64,000 nucleotides of DNA, from NCBI RefSeq assembly GCF_012396585.1, contig NZ_JAAXPR010000010.1, positions 17,715 to 81,714 on the forward strand. Direction: 5' to 3'. This document shows, in pieces, positions 27,316-37,000 of this stretch; position 1 is the first letter of the stretch, and each line of letters opens with the position of its first letter. This DNA comes from Streptococcus ovuberis. Lineage in GTDB: Bacteria; Bacillota; Bacilli; Lactobacillales; Streptococcaceae. A program made the translations under genes and the position numbers. Under the pieces are notes generated by a model. That model searched no databases. It saw only the letters and a list, made by a program, of their open reading frames with translations, and was not told the origin of the DNA.

Positions 27316-27972
27316 ATGAAAACGATTTTTGTAGTAGAAGATGATCCTGTTATCGTCCAATCATTAAAAGACCATTTTAAATCTAGTTATCAAGTCATTA
27401 GTGTACTTAATTTTCGCTCTGTCAAACAAGAAGTTGAAGAAGCAGCTCCTGATTTGATTTTGATGGATATTACCTTACCCTACTTTAATGGGTTTTACTG
27501 GACGACTGAAATTCGCCAATTTACCAAAGTTCCTGTCATATTTATCTCCAGTGCTAATGAGGAGATGAACGCTATCATGGCCCTTAATATGGGGGCGGAT
27601 GACTTCATCGCTAAACCTTTTTCCTTGTCGGTATTAGAGGCTAAGATTGCGGCTTTTTTACGCCGTAGCCAAGATTATAGTGAAACAGAGTTGGTTTTTG
27701 GCGACTATCGGCTCAGCCTTGATGGGGAATTTTCTGGATTAGCTGGAAGCGTCCAGCTTTCTCCGACCGAAAATAAGATTCTTCACATTCTTCTTAGCCA
27801 GAAAGGACAATTGGTTTCTAAGGAAAAATTGCTAGATAAGCTTTGGGAAAACGATGATTTTATTGATCAAAACACACTTAATGTCAACATGACTCGATTG
27901 CGTAAAAAGTTGCGTCAAGTGGCATTTGAAGAGATTCACACCATTAGAGGGGTAGGTTTTTTGATTCCGTGA
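27316..27972 (+). CDS. bceR: OmpR-family response regulator of the Bce module
   Basis: The 218-residue regulator has a receiver domain with acidic pocket 'VVEDDP' (residues 5-10), phospho-acceptor in 'LILMDITLPYFNG' (Asp near 51) and lysine in 'DFIAKPFSL' (near 100). A winged-helix DNA-binding domain covers about residues 125-218 ('LSPTENKILHILLSQKGQLVSKE'). It should activate the upstream transporter promoter, where a BceR-like operator is present. It overlaps the kinase gene by four bases. Confidence 0.92.
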   Translation: MKTIFVVEDDPVIVQSLKDHFKSSYQVISVLNFRSVKQEVEEAAPDLILMDITLPYFNGFYWTTEIRQFTKVPVIFISSANEEMNAIMALNMGADDFIAKPFSLSVLEAKIAAFLRRSQDYSETELVFGDYRLSLDGEFSGLAGSVQLSPTENKILHILLSQKGQLVSKEKLLDKLWENDDFIDQNTLNVNMTRLRKKLRQVAFEEIHTIRGVGFLIP

Positions 27973-28940
27973 TTGGTAAGTTTCTAAAGGAATATATGGC
28001 TTGGTTACTGCTCTATGTCGCCTTAGCCTGTCTTTTTCTCACCACTTTTTGGCTCTATCGCCTTCCTATGGCTTATTTTGCCAATGCCCTAATCTTCGCT
28101 TTGACACTTTTCGTTTTTTTCGCGTTAGGTGCCCTGATGCGTTTTAGGAAAGAATGGTACTCTTTAAGACATCCCAACCCCAACAATGAAAGACCATCTT
28201 CGTTTAGTCCCTTGGTCACAGCTGCTCAAGAAGCCCTTCAACTAGAGCGACAAAAGAACCAGGAACAAACAGAAACGCTCTTACAAGAACTTAATCAGCT
28301 TAAATCCTTGATTAAGATGTGGGGGCATCAGATAAAGGTTCCTCTGGCCAGCTTGGATCTCTTGGTTCAAACAGAGAAATTGAACCCTCAGCAAGTAGCC
28401 AGTCAGGTCCAAACTATTGACCATTATCTGACCATCTTACTAACTTACCTCAAGTTTCAAGACAAGACCGATGATTTTCGCTTTGAACGTTTGCACGTGA
28501 GACCAATAGTGAGCCAAATCATCAAAGATTATCGGGTCCAATGTCTAACCAAGGACTTATCTGTGCACATAGAAGGAGACTGTATCCTCAATTCAGACGC
28601 CAAATGGCTTTCCTTTGCCCTCAGTCAATTCATTGATAATGCGATCAAATACAGCAAACGCGGAGGTAAGATTACAATCTCACTTTATGAGAAAGGGATT
28701 CGGATTAAGGACCATGGAATCGGGATTCTCGCAGAAGATTTGCCCAGACTCTTTGACGAAGGGTTCACCGGTTTTAATGGGCATAAATACCACAAGTCAA
28801 CAGGTCTAGGACTTTTTATGGCTAAAAAGGTTCTAGATGATTTAGAACTGGCTATCACTGTCGAAAGTGAGGTCGAACAGGGGACCACCGTTACCCTGTC
28901 GCCAAAGAGAGGAATTCAAGATGAGAAAAGACCATTTTAA
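27969..28940 (+). CDS. bceS: Intramembrane-sensing histidine kinase of the Bce module
   Basis: The 323-residue kinase has two membrane segments within residues 10-60 and almost no extracellular loop, as in BceS kinases that sense through their transporter. The H-box is 'IKMWGHQIKVPLASLDLL' (about residues 113-130), the N-box 'FIDNAIKYSKRGG', and G-boxes 'IKDHGIGI' and 'GLGLFMAKK'. The gene starts with GTG at 27969 inside the regulator's last codons and ends inside a Nudix gene, so translation is coupled throughout. Confidence 0.9.
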   Translation: MIGKFLKEYMAWLLLYVALACLFLTTFWLYRLPMAYFANALIFALTLFVFFALGALMRFRKEWYSLRHPNPNNERPSSFSPLVTAAQEALQLERQKNQEQTETLLQELNQLKSLIKMWGHQIKVPLASLDLLVQTEKLNPQQVASQVQTIDHYLTILLTYLKFQDKTDDFRFERLHVRPIVSQIIKDYRVQCLTKDLSVHIEGDCILNSDAKWLSFALSQFIDNAIKYSKRGGKITISLYEKGIRIKDHGIGILAEDLPRLFDEGFTGFNGHKYHKSTGLGLFMAKKVLDDLELAITVESEVEQGTTVTLSPKRGIQDEKRPF

Positions 28941-29370
28941 ACTCTATGCTGCCATCTTTCCGATGATTTTCAACTCGGAGGGACAAATTCTCCTTCATAA
29001 GAGACAAAATACTGGCTACATGGATGGGTATTGGGATCTAGCTGGTACTGGACATCTTGACGCTGGGGAGACAGCAAGGGAAGCCGTCATTCGCGAATGC
29101 CTTGAGGAGTTAGGCATAGACATAACCCCAGAGGCGCTTCAACTTGTTCATACAGTCCACAGAGTCGGGCAAGAGGATGCTTTTCCTTATCTCTATCTTT
29201 ATTTTATGGTTAAACAATTCACAGGGCAGCCAAGAATCATGGAAGCTCGCAAAAATGCCGAACTAGCTTGGTTTTTTCCTGACAAGTTGCCTACAAATAT
29301 GATCTCTGATCGGAAAATTGCTGTTCAAAAAGCCTTATCTGGACAAATCTATGATGAATGGAGAACCTAA
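28921..29370 (+). CDS. Nudix hydrolase 1
   Basis: The 149-residue protein has a complete Nudix box 'GHLDAGETAREAVIRECLEE' plus LGI (about residues 39-61), matching GX5EX7REUXEEXGU, so it should hydrolyse a nucleoside diphosphate derivative. ATG 28921 has GAGGA upstream and overlaps the kinase gene by 20 bases in another frame. It is coupled to a second Nudix gene. Substrate is unknown. Placement after a cell-wall stress module may be only convenience. Confidence 0.85.
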   Translation: MRKDHFKLYAAIFPMIFNSEGQILLHKRQNTGYMDGYWDLAGTGHLDAGETAREAVIRECLEELGIDITPEALQLVHTVHRVGQEDAFPYLYLYFMVKQFTGQPRIMEARKNAELAWFFPDKLPTNMISDRKIAVQKALSGQIYDEWRT

Positions 29371-29870
29371 TGGAAATCTGGGATATTTATGATCAACAGA
29401 ACCGTAAAACAGGACAATTAATAGAACGAAGTCGGGTCAATGCGTTAAAACCCGGCCAATACCATGGTTGTGTCAATGCCTTGCTCTATGACCAAACTGG
29501 GCAGGTTTTAGTCCAACAGCGTTCCTTTTGCAAAGAAACTAATCCTGGAGTTTGGGACATTTTCACAGGTGGATCCATGCTGGCTGGTGAAACTCCTGAA
29601 CAGGCGATTTCAAGAGAAGTAGCTGAAGAGCTATCTCTTTTTCGACTCGACTTTACCTATCTAGGTTATGAGGCTAGACCAGATATCAAGTGCATCATGC
29701 ATTACTACAAAGCTTTGATTCCAGATATGGCTAAAGAAACCATCTCAATCCAAAGGATTGAAGTGGAGAGGATCGACTGGTTATCACTGGATAAAGCTTG
29801 TGAGCTTCTTACTGACAGCCCTTATGATCAGAAATGGGTAAATAAGTGTTTCTTTGACGACATAAAATAA
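29370..29870 (+). CDS. Nudix hydrolase 2 (IDI/YfcD-like)
   Basis: The 166-residue product starts 'MEIWDIYDQQNRKTGQLI', the opening typical of YfcD-like Nudix proteins related to isopentenyl-diphosphate isomerase. Its Nudix box 'GGSMLAGETPEQAISREVAEE' is followed by LSL, so the final glycine of the consensus is replaced while all metal-binding glutamates remain. The ATG overlaps the previous stop as TAATG, with GGAG six bases upstream. Confidence 0.82.
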   Translation: MEIWDIYDQQNRKTGQLIERSRVNALKPGQYHGCVNALLYDQTGQVLVQQRSFCKETNPGVWDIFTGGSMLAGETPEQAISREVAEELSLFRLDFTYLGYEARPDIKCIMHYYKALIPDMAKETISIQRIEVERIDWLSLDKACELLTDSPYDQKWVNKCFFDDIK

Positions 29871-29926
29871 ATTATGTCAGATTATTCGTTTTATTTGCCC
29901 CTGATTCATAAAAATGAGACGAGCCC

Positions 29927-29955
29927 TTGATATTCAACCGAAAAAGGTGTAAAAT
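29927..29955 (+). promoter_or_regulatory. Promoter of the ABC-PASTA operon
   Basis: TTGATA (29927-29932), a 17-base spacer and TAAAAT (29950-29955) lie about 47 bases upstream of the permease ATG. Confidence 0.65.
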
Positions 29956-30002
29956 TATTGTAACCGGTTTCCATTTCCCTATCTTAATAAGGAGGACAAA
30001 TC

Positions 30003-31526
30003 ATGAACTTTTTAAAACGTGCCTGGCTCAGTGTTAGTAGGCGAAAAACCAAGTCGCTCTTACTCTTTGCTATTGTGTTTATCATCGCTAATGTGATTGC
30101 TGGTGCCATTTCCATTCAGCAAGCTAGTAAAAGGGTTGAGGAGAAAATCAAGTACAGTATGGGAGCTGTTGCGACGATTGAAGTTGATGGAGAGGCCTTG
30201 CAAAAGGAGTATACGAAAGACAGTAACTTTAGCTTTGATTCTCGCATAACACCTGACATTATTCAGCAGATTGCCCAGTCTTCATACGTCAAATACTATG
30301 ATTACAGCGCTTCAGCCAGTCTTGGCTCAGAAGAAGTCCAGTACTTTGTTCCAGATTTTATCAAGGAGCAGGAGGAAAGTGGCAGTGCGGGCGGATTTAA
30401 TTCTCCCGAGCAGAAATATTACGCCTTTACGGTTCACGGTGTCCAATACCCTAATATTCTTGATATTGAGGAAAAGAAAATTAGCCTTGTAGACGGGCGT
30501 GTCCTGACCCAGGAAGAAGTAGACAGTGGCAAGCATGTTGGTCTGATTTCCAAGAAAGTTGCTGAACTGAACAACATTAAAGTGGGTGATACCGTTAATT
30601 TTGGCAATTTTGAGGTTAACTATGGCACCAGTGGGGAAAGTTCCCAGTCAAGCGCTACTCTATTAGGAGAATTCCCTATCGAAATTGTGGGGATCTTCGA
30701 CAGCAAGTCCTCTGAAGCAGCAGCTAAGGAAAATACTGGAAACGCTCAACAGAATCCTGATCAATTTAGTCAAGCTATGTCTGAGCAAATGCAGGCTAAC
30801 ACTATCTATGCACCGAATCAGATAGCTGTTGATATTATGCAAGTTTTCTTTGAAAAATCCTCTATCATCGCAGAACAAGGTGAAGAAATAGACACTTCAC
30901 CCTATTACAGCCCGGTATATGTGTTGAAAAAACCAGAAGATGTATCTAAATTTAAAGAAGAGAACATGCCACTGGTGCCCAAATACTATACCATCATGGC
31001 TTCGTCTGACCAGTATGATACAATTGCCGCTCCTGTTCAGGCCATGTCTAAAATGGCAGGATACGTTCTCTGGGTGGCCATTTTAGCAGCGATTTTGATC
31101 ATCACATTAGTCGTTTTGCTCTTCCTGCGTGATCGTAAGCATGAATTAGGCATTTACCTATCCTTTGGAGAACAAAAGGGCAAAGTATTTGGTCAAATCC
31201 TAGTTGAAGTTCTCCTGATTTCATTTGTAGCTGTTAGTTTAGCTGTATTGACCGGAAATCTTTTAGCCAATAGCCTATCTGGCAGTCTGATTCAACAGCA
31301 GTTAGAGAACCAAGCAATGAACGATGGTGGGATGACTTATTACATGTTTGGACCACTCGCACAAACCAATTACACAACTGAGGATGTCATCGCCGCCTAT
31401 AAGGTAACGCTAACGCCACTTTATATTGTCTTGATGTATGCTGTCGGTCTAGGGACGACTCTCTTGGCAACCCTGGCTCCTCTGGCCTATATTCTCAGAC
31501 TCAATCCAAAGAAAATCATGATGTAA
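30003..31526 (+). CDS. MacB/FtsX-type ABC transporter permease
   Basis: The 507-residue permease has one N-terminal membrane segment (about 17-38), a large extracellular MacB_PCD-like domain (about 40-340) and three C-terminal segments with 'FLRDRKHELGIYLSFGEQKGKVFGQIL', the FtsX signature. This four-segment design handles peptides, lipoproteins or envelope signals mechanically and does not import solutes. It resembles the pneumococcal Vex permeases, but there is only one permease here. AAGGAGG precedes the ATG. The ATPase gene follows after 13 bases. Confidence 0.85.
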   Translation: MNFLKRAWLSVSRRKTKSLLLFAIVFIIANVIAGAISIQQASKRVEEKIKYSMGAVATIEVDGEALQKEYTKDSNFSFDSRITPDIIQQIAQSSYVKYYDYSASASLGSEEVQYFVPDFIKEQEESGSAGGFNSPEQKYYAFTVHGVQYPNILDIEEKKISLVDGRVLTQEEVDSGKHVGLISKKVAELNNIKVGDTVNFGNFEVNYGTSGESSQSSATLLGEFPIEIVGIFDSKSSEAAAKENTGNAQQNPDQFSQAMSEQMQANTIYAPNQIAVDIMQVFFEKSSIIAEQGEEIDTSPYYSPVYVLKKPEDVSKFKEENMPLVPKYYTIMASSDQYDTIAAPVQAMSKMAGYVLWVAILAAILIITLVVLLFLRDRKHELGIYLSFGEQKGKVFGQILVEVLLISFVAVSLAVLTGNLLANSLSGSLIQQQLENQAMNDGGMTYYMFGPLAQTNYTTEDVIAAYKVTLTPLYIVLMYAVGLGTTLLATLAPLAYILRLNPKKIMM

Positions 31527-31539
31527 GGAGGACCTGCTT

Positions 31540-32214
31540 GTGGCTCTATTAGAAGCGAAACAACTGAGTTATTATTACCAAGACGGTGAACAACGTCGGA
31601 CTATTTTAAAGGATACCTCTGTCACTTTTGAAAAAGGCGTCTTCTACACCATTTTGGGGCAATCGGGTTCTGGTAAAACAACCTTTCTTTCCTTACTGAG
31701 CGCTCTCGATGAACCCAAAGAAGGAAAAGTGCTCTATGACGGCAAAGATATCAAGGAAATTGGCTACCAATCCTTTAGAAGGGATAAAATCGGAATTATC
31801 TTCCAGCAATATAATCTCATTCCCTATATGACAGCTGTTGAGAATGTCCTGGTGCCGATGGCTATCACAGCTAATTCCCTACCAGCGGACAAGGAAAATG
31901 TGGCTTATAATCTTTTGGGCTATATTGGCCTTGATAAGACTAAGGCTAATCGCTTGGTTAATCAGCTATCAGGGGGAGAACAGCAGCGGGTCGCTATTGC
32001 ACGCGCTTTAGCGACCAATGTCGACATTATCCTAGCCGACGAACCGACGGGGAACTTGGACGAAGAAATGGAAGCTGAAATTGTCAACATTTTCAAAAAA
32101 CTAGCTCACGAGCATCAAAAGTGCGTCATCGTCGTGACCCATGCCAAGGAAATCGCGGATCAAAGCGATCAAATTCTTTATTTACATAAAGGAAAACTAA
32201 GTAGGCATGAGTGA
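31540..32214 (+). CDS. ABC transporter ATPase (LolD/MacB type)
   Basis: The 224-residue ATPase starts with GTG behind AAGGAGG. Walker A is 'GQSGSGKTT' (about residues 38-46), signature '[14 protein letters not shown]' (about 145-158) and Walker B '[12 protein letters not shown]' (about 165-176). It powers the preceding permease. The last eight bases overlap the start of the PASTA gene, so all three products are likely made in fixed proportion. Confidence 0.88.
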   Translation: MALLEAKQLSYYYQDGEQRRTILKDTSVTFEKGVFYTILGQSGSGKTTFLSLLSALDEPKEGKVLYDGKDIKEIGYQSFRRDKIGIIFQQYNLIPYMTAVENVLVPMAITANSLPADKENVAYNLLGYIGLDKTKANRLVNQLSGGEQQRVAIARALATNVDIILADEPTGNLDEEMEAEIVNIFKKLAHEHQKCVIVVTHAKEIADQSDQILYLHKGKLSRHE

Positions 32215-33766
32215 TTTTCTATCCAAATTTTCTGGTCAGAATTACGATGAGCTGCTAGAAAATGATCAAAAAGAACACTCAAATGAAGAAGCTAAGCCTG
32301 TCGTTCCAAAGGCATTTCCAGTAGAGGGGGCAAAAGCGAAACCAGAAACCAAATCAGCAGAACCAACTCATCCAACAACAGGTGCACTCAATAGCCTTAT
32401 GAGTGGAGCAGATCAACCTGTATCGGATGCTCCGTCAAAAATCAGTCCCTCTCGACCACCACGTCCGACGCGCGCCACAAAGCGATATGAAGTCAGTGAT
32501 GACTATGAACTTGACCCAACTTATCACAAGCGTCAGAAAAGAAAGTACCTGATTTGGAGCGGTTTGGGCTTGCTGGGCCTCTTAGCCTGCGTCTTTCTTT
32601 ATTTTAAAATGACTCGTGTGACTATGCCTGACTTTACTGGTAAACCTGTAACAGATGCTAGGGCTTGGGGTGTCAAGCATAACGTTGACTTTTCTTTAGA
32701 ACAGAAATTTAGTCTGGAACAAGATGTCAATCAGGTTATTTCCCAAGCTGTTAAACCTGGAAAATCTGTCAAAAAAGGTGGAACAATCAACCTGGTGGTG
32801 TCACTCGGAGCGGATCCTGATGAGATTCTTTCCTTACCGGACTTCGCCAAGATGACCACTTCTCAAGCTGAAAAATGGATTTCAGAGCATAAAGCTGAAA
32901 ACTTAATTCTTAAGCGAGAATTTGATGAAACGGTTGATGCTGATCACTTTATCCGCTTAGACATCACCTCATCAGGCGTGACTCGCCAAGACTACAAACG
33001 TGGAAACAAAGCAACTCTATACTATTCTCGCGGTCAAGAAAAGCTCGAAAAAAATATCGAAATTCCAGACTTTGCAGGTAAGACCAAGACAGATGTTGAA
33101 GCTTGGGCCAAGAAAAATGAGCTTAAAGTCACCTATACAGATCAGGCTAATGAGACAGCAACTATCGGAAATGTTCTGTCCCAGTCTCTAAAGCCGGGAG
33201 ATAAGATTTCTAAAAAGGATGCCTTTGAGGTCTTTGTTTCGGCAGGCAAGGGGGTTGCTGTCCCAGATTTTGCGACATTATCGCCAGATGTTGCTGGCAA
33301 TGCACCTGGTCTGACTGTTACGGTCAAATACCAGTTCAATCCCAATCTCCGTTACGGTACTCTTATTTCTCAGAGCATTGAAGCGGGCAAGCAATTGACA
33401 GAAAAAGAAAGTAAAAATGTCGTGGTTATTTATTCTCAAGGGACCCCATATCTCAAAGATTTACGTGGAAAAAATGCCAGCGAACTAGCCAAATATTTCT
33501 TCGACGAATTTCAATCACGTTCTGCAGAAGTGACTTATGAGACTTATTGGGTTGATTCTGCCCAGCCACGTGGCACAGTGGTTGAACAAAGTGAGTATGA
33601 AACTCCTATTCCAATGGCTTATCATGTCTATCTTGGCGTGAGTAATGGTGCCTGGTCAAATCATATACCAACTACCGGTCAGCAACAAGACCCTATTACA
33701 GAAGGACCAGTACCAGCTACAACTGTTTCTGAAGGAGCAGTAGCAGTGGACCAACCTCAACCATAA
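32207..33766 (+). CDS. Single-pass membrane protein with PASTA-like repeats
   Basis: The 519-residue protein has a disordered cytoplasmic N-terminus (about 1-108, rich in Pro, Glu and Lys), one membrane segment 'YLIWSGLGLLGLLACVFLYF' (about 109-128), and then extracellular repeats. These begin 'MPDFTGKPVTDA' (about 135), 'LPDFAKMTTSQA' (about 208), 'IPDFAGKTKTDV' (about 285), 'VPDFATLSPDVA' (about 350), and a diverged fifth. They are PASTA-type repeats, which bind peptidoglycan or organise wall synthesis. There is no kinase domain, unlike StkP/PrkC. Coupling to an ABC ATPase/permease suggests a wall-sensing or wall-attachment role for the transporter, which is inference. Confidence 0.85.
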   Translation: MSDFLSKFSGQNYDELLENDQKEHSNEEAKPVVPKAFPVEGAKAKPETKSAEPTHPTTGALNSLMSGADQPVSDAPSKISPSRPPRPTRATKRYEVSDDYELDPTYHKRQKRKYLIWSGLGLLGLLACVFLYFKMTRVTMPDFTGKPVTDARAWGVKHNVDFSLEQKFSLEQDVNQVISQAVKPGKSVKKGGTINLVVSLGADPDEILSLPDFAKMTTSQAEKWISEHKAENLILKREFDETVDADHFIRLDITSSGVTRQDYKRGNKATLYYSRGQEKLEKNIEIPDFAGKTKTDVEAWAKKNELKVTYTDQANETATIGNVLSQSLKPGDKISKKDAFEVFVSAGKGVAVPDFATLSPDVAGNAPGLTVTVKYQFNPNLRYGTLISQSIEAGKQLTEKESKNVVVIYSQGTPYLKDLRGKNASELAKYFFDEFQSRSAEVTYETYWVDSAQPRGTVVEQSEYETPIPMAYHVYLGVSNGAWSNHIPTTGQQQDPITEGPVPATTVSEGAVAVDQPQP

Positions 33767-33775
33767 CCTTTTGAC

Positions 33776-33807
33776 AAAAAGCTTTGCCCAAGGTGGTAAG
33801 GCTTTTT
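33776..33807 (+). terminator. Terminator after the PASTA gene
   Basis: AAAAAGCTTTGCC pairs with GGTAAGGCTTTTT through G-U pairs, ending in a T-run. Confidence 0.75.
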
Positions 33808-33871
33808 TAACGTCACTAATCTGAAGCAATCTACAGAAATTTCACATCCATTTTGTTTGTTTAATTTTTTT

Positions 33872-33922
33872 ATTAACCTAGGTTAATTTTTTCTTGAAAT
33901 TTTAGCGAGTTCGCGATATGAT
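33872..33922 (+). promoter_or_regulatory. Palindromic operator and promoter of the surface protease
   Basis: ATTAACCTAGGTTAAT (33872-33887) is a perfect 16-bp palindrome lying six bases before a -35 TTGAAA (33894-33899). A 17-base spacer and TATGAT (33917-33922) follow. The palindrome resembles the AdcR half-site TTAAC/GTTAA but with a centre two bases longer, so AdcR is only a possibility. The 5' UTR is about 120 bases. Confidence 0.65.
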
Positions 33923-34052
33923 AGTTAAAGAGTAGATAGATTAGCTTCTTTAGCTATATACTTTTAGTGATTAACTAGTGAGGAGGAGAAAGAAACCGTA
34001 AAACAATCAGAAAAAATGTTATTAATAACGATTAAAATCAATAGGAGGAATT

Positions 34053-37000
34053 ATGGATAAACATATCCCAAAAACGAGAAAACAAACAGTACTATTAACA
34101 ACTTCCGCAATGGTCTTATTAACCACTGCCCTAACAGACCATCGGGTTCAGGCTGACACTTTAAATGAAGAAGCTGAAATCGTTGCTAGCTACAATAGCC
34201 GTCCAGAAGATGTATCTGAAGTCAGCACAGAGAAACTGTCTGTGCTTAAAGAACTTTCTTCAACAAGAGAGGATTCTGTTAATGATTCGATTTCTAAAAC
34301 GGACCAAGCTTTATTCTCAGTTGAAAGGAGCCATGAACAAGGAAAATTGTCACCATCAGACGAAAACACATTGAGGGATGAGCTATCTTTTGAACACTCT
34401 AATGAAATGCATCCTAACACCCAGGGTACTAAGGAGCTGAAGCATTTGAGTGATCAAGCTCAAACGATTCGTCAACAACAAGCAACACAAGGTGCTCTTC
34501 CCTTAGATGGGCGTGGTGTTGTGATTGCAACAATTGATACCGGGATTGATAAAAATCATGAAATCATGCGAATAGACGATGATGTCACTGATCAAGACTT
34601 AAAGATAAAAGAAGTAGCACCTGGGTTTAACCGTAAGGTCCCCTTTGCCTTTGACTTTATGGGCGGAGACAATGACTTATTAGATAATTCATCTGAGCAT
34701 GGGATGCACATTGCGGGCATACTTGCTGGGAACAAACTGGATGGTTTTAAAGGAATGGCACCTAACGCTCAACTTTTAGCGTACAGAACTTGGAGTTACT
34801 CTAATGTTGAAGGTTTTCAAGAAGATCATCAATTTTTTGCTTTAGAAGATGCTATTAAAAGAGGAGCTGACATTGTTAGTCTAAGTATCGGTAGCGATGG
34901 TACCGGCCAAAAAGATGATGTTTGGTATGAAGCCTTTAAAAGAGCTGCGGAAAAAGGAATTATTATCACAGCATCAATGGGAAATGCAGGATCATCTAAT
35001 ACAAGCAATACCTTTGATAGACGTGTTGATTCTGCCTATCCACAAAAAGATGATTCTGCTATTGTTGCCGTAGCAGCAAACCCTCATGTCATTGGTGTCG
35101 GCTCATATTATCACACCCATATGCATCTCCCTCATTTAAAGATCGGTGATTTAGATCTCCCCTATGAAGATATTAACTGGCATAACTATAGCTTATTCGA
35201 CAAAAAGAAAAGCAACGAATTTAAAATTCAAGAAGAATTATATGATTTAGAAGCATCTCCAAACCTCCCAGACCTAGCCGATAAAATTGTTATCGTTCGG
35301 AGGGATCAGGAGAATTTATTCACCAAGCTAACCGATTTGATGCGCAAAAATGTTAAAGGCATTATTCTAATTAATGCAGCTAGCCCAACCACTCTGGGGA
35401 ACTATCAGACTGTTCCCGAAATCAGGAGTACTCTTCTAGATGACTATAAGGGACAATTTCAAAAAACATGGGCAGTGAGTATCTCTGAAAAAGATGGAGC
35501 CCTTTTGAAGGATTACCTAAAAAAACAGGAACAGCCCAAAAAAGAAGAACTAATTTTCCAGACTCAGCCAATTCTTACAAAAGTATTCGATCATCCAGGT
35601 ATTTCCGGTTTTAGCTCATGGGGAGTGGCAGGGACACTAGAGATGAAACCAGACGTGGTTGCTCCTGGCGAAAATATTTACTCGACCGGTAACGGAAACA
35701 GTTACTTTAATCTTAGTGGCACATCCATGGCTTCTCCTTATGTCGCCGGAGCCAGCGCTATGCTACTTCCTCATACCAAAACCTTGCTAAAAACTGGTGG
35801 CCAATTGATCGAAGGTCTATCATTACCAGAATTAAATAAAATTTTATTCCAGAACACAACAGATGTCCTTCAAGATTATACTGTCCCAGAAGGAAAGGAC
35901 ATCTTGGAATACTCACCAAGACGGCAAGGTGCGGGAGCTGTCAATGTGGAAAAAGCTCTTAAAACTAATGTTTTAGTTACGTTTGACAATAATAAAGGCG
36001 CTGTTTCTCTAAAAGACTTTGAAACAACTAAAAAAGACTTCTCATTAGTCATGAAAAATTTGTCTAATGAGACACAGACCTTCCTTATCAAACCAGGTCA
36101 TGTTTTAGGAAGTGTTCTTTATCCTCATAGTCGTCAAATGTATGGTCAAACGCAAGCAATAGAAACAATTCATTCACGTAGGATTGAGGGGGCCAATCTC
36201 AAAACGGCTAGAATGATTACAATCGCTCCAAATAGTCAGGTGACACTACCAATGACGCTAGAAGTTGGCAAAGCAGAAAAAAATGAGTTTGTTGAGGGAT
36301 ATATCTATTTCCAATCCCTAAATTCAGGACAACCTGACCTCAATATTCCTTATACAGGATTTTTTGGCAATTGGAATGATGAAAAAATTATTGATCCTCC
36401 AGCTTGGGAAAAAGATAGTAAAACTAAGATGACTGGTTTTGTCAAAGGCTATCCGACAGGTCGCCATGAGGTTTTTGACTATGTACCTTTAGGAACTGAT
36501 TATGAGCAATGGAAAAAAGATCCCTCTCAAATCACCTCCGATTCTAAGCTTTATGTCCTGCAATCGCGAGGTGGTATCAGCGATCAAGCTAAAATGCGCC
36601 TGAGATTGATGGCTATGCGTCATGCACAAGAGACTGTTGTTGAGATTGTCGATTCTAATGACGAGTCCTCAGCCAAGATTTTGAAGGTTTTAAAAAGGAG
36701 TCACTACCCGCTAAAATTTTTAAACAGCGCTCATAAAGAAAAGCTTCAACATTACTTAGAACCTTATAATGAGCCTGATCCTGATTTAGAATGGACAGGG
36801 ACGGTCTTTGATCCCAAAACAAACGATGAGATCCCTCTAGAAGAAGGACAATACTATATTCGTGTCAGAGCGCGCTTAGAAGAAGGTCGACCTTGGCAGT
36901 ATACTTACATTCCGTTTAAGATTGACAATACCTCGCCAGCTGTTGCTGTTAAAGATGACGTAAAAGATAAAGTGATTTTGAAAATCACAGACCCAAATCT

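Noticed and set aside
33872..33887. Firm AdcR operator
   Set aside because: The centre is two bases longer than the AdcR consensus, so only a general operator call is kept.
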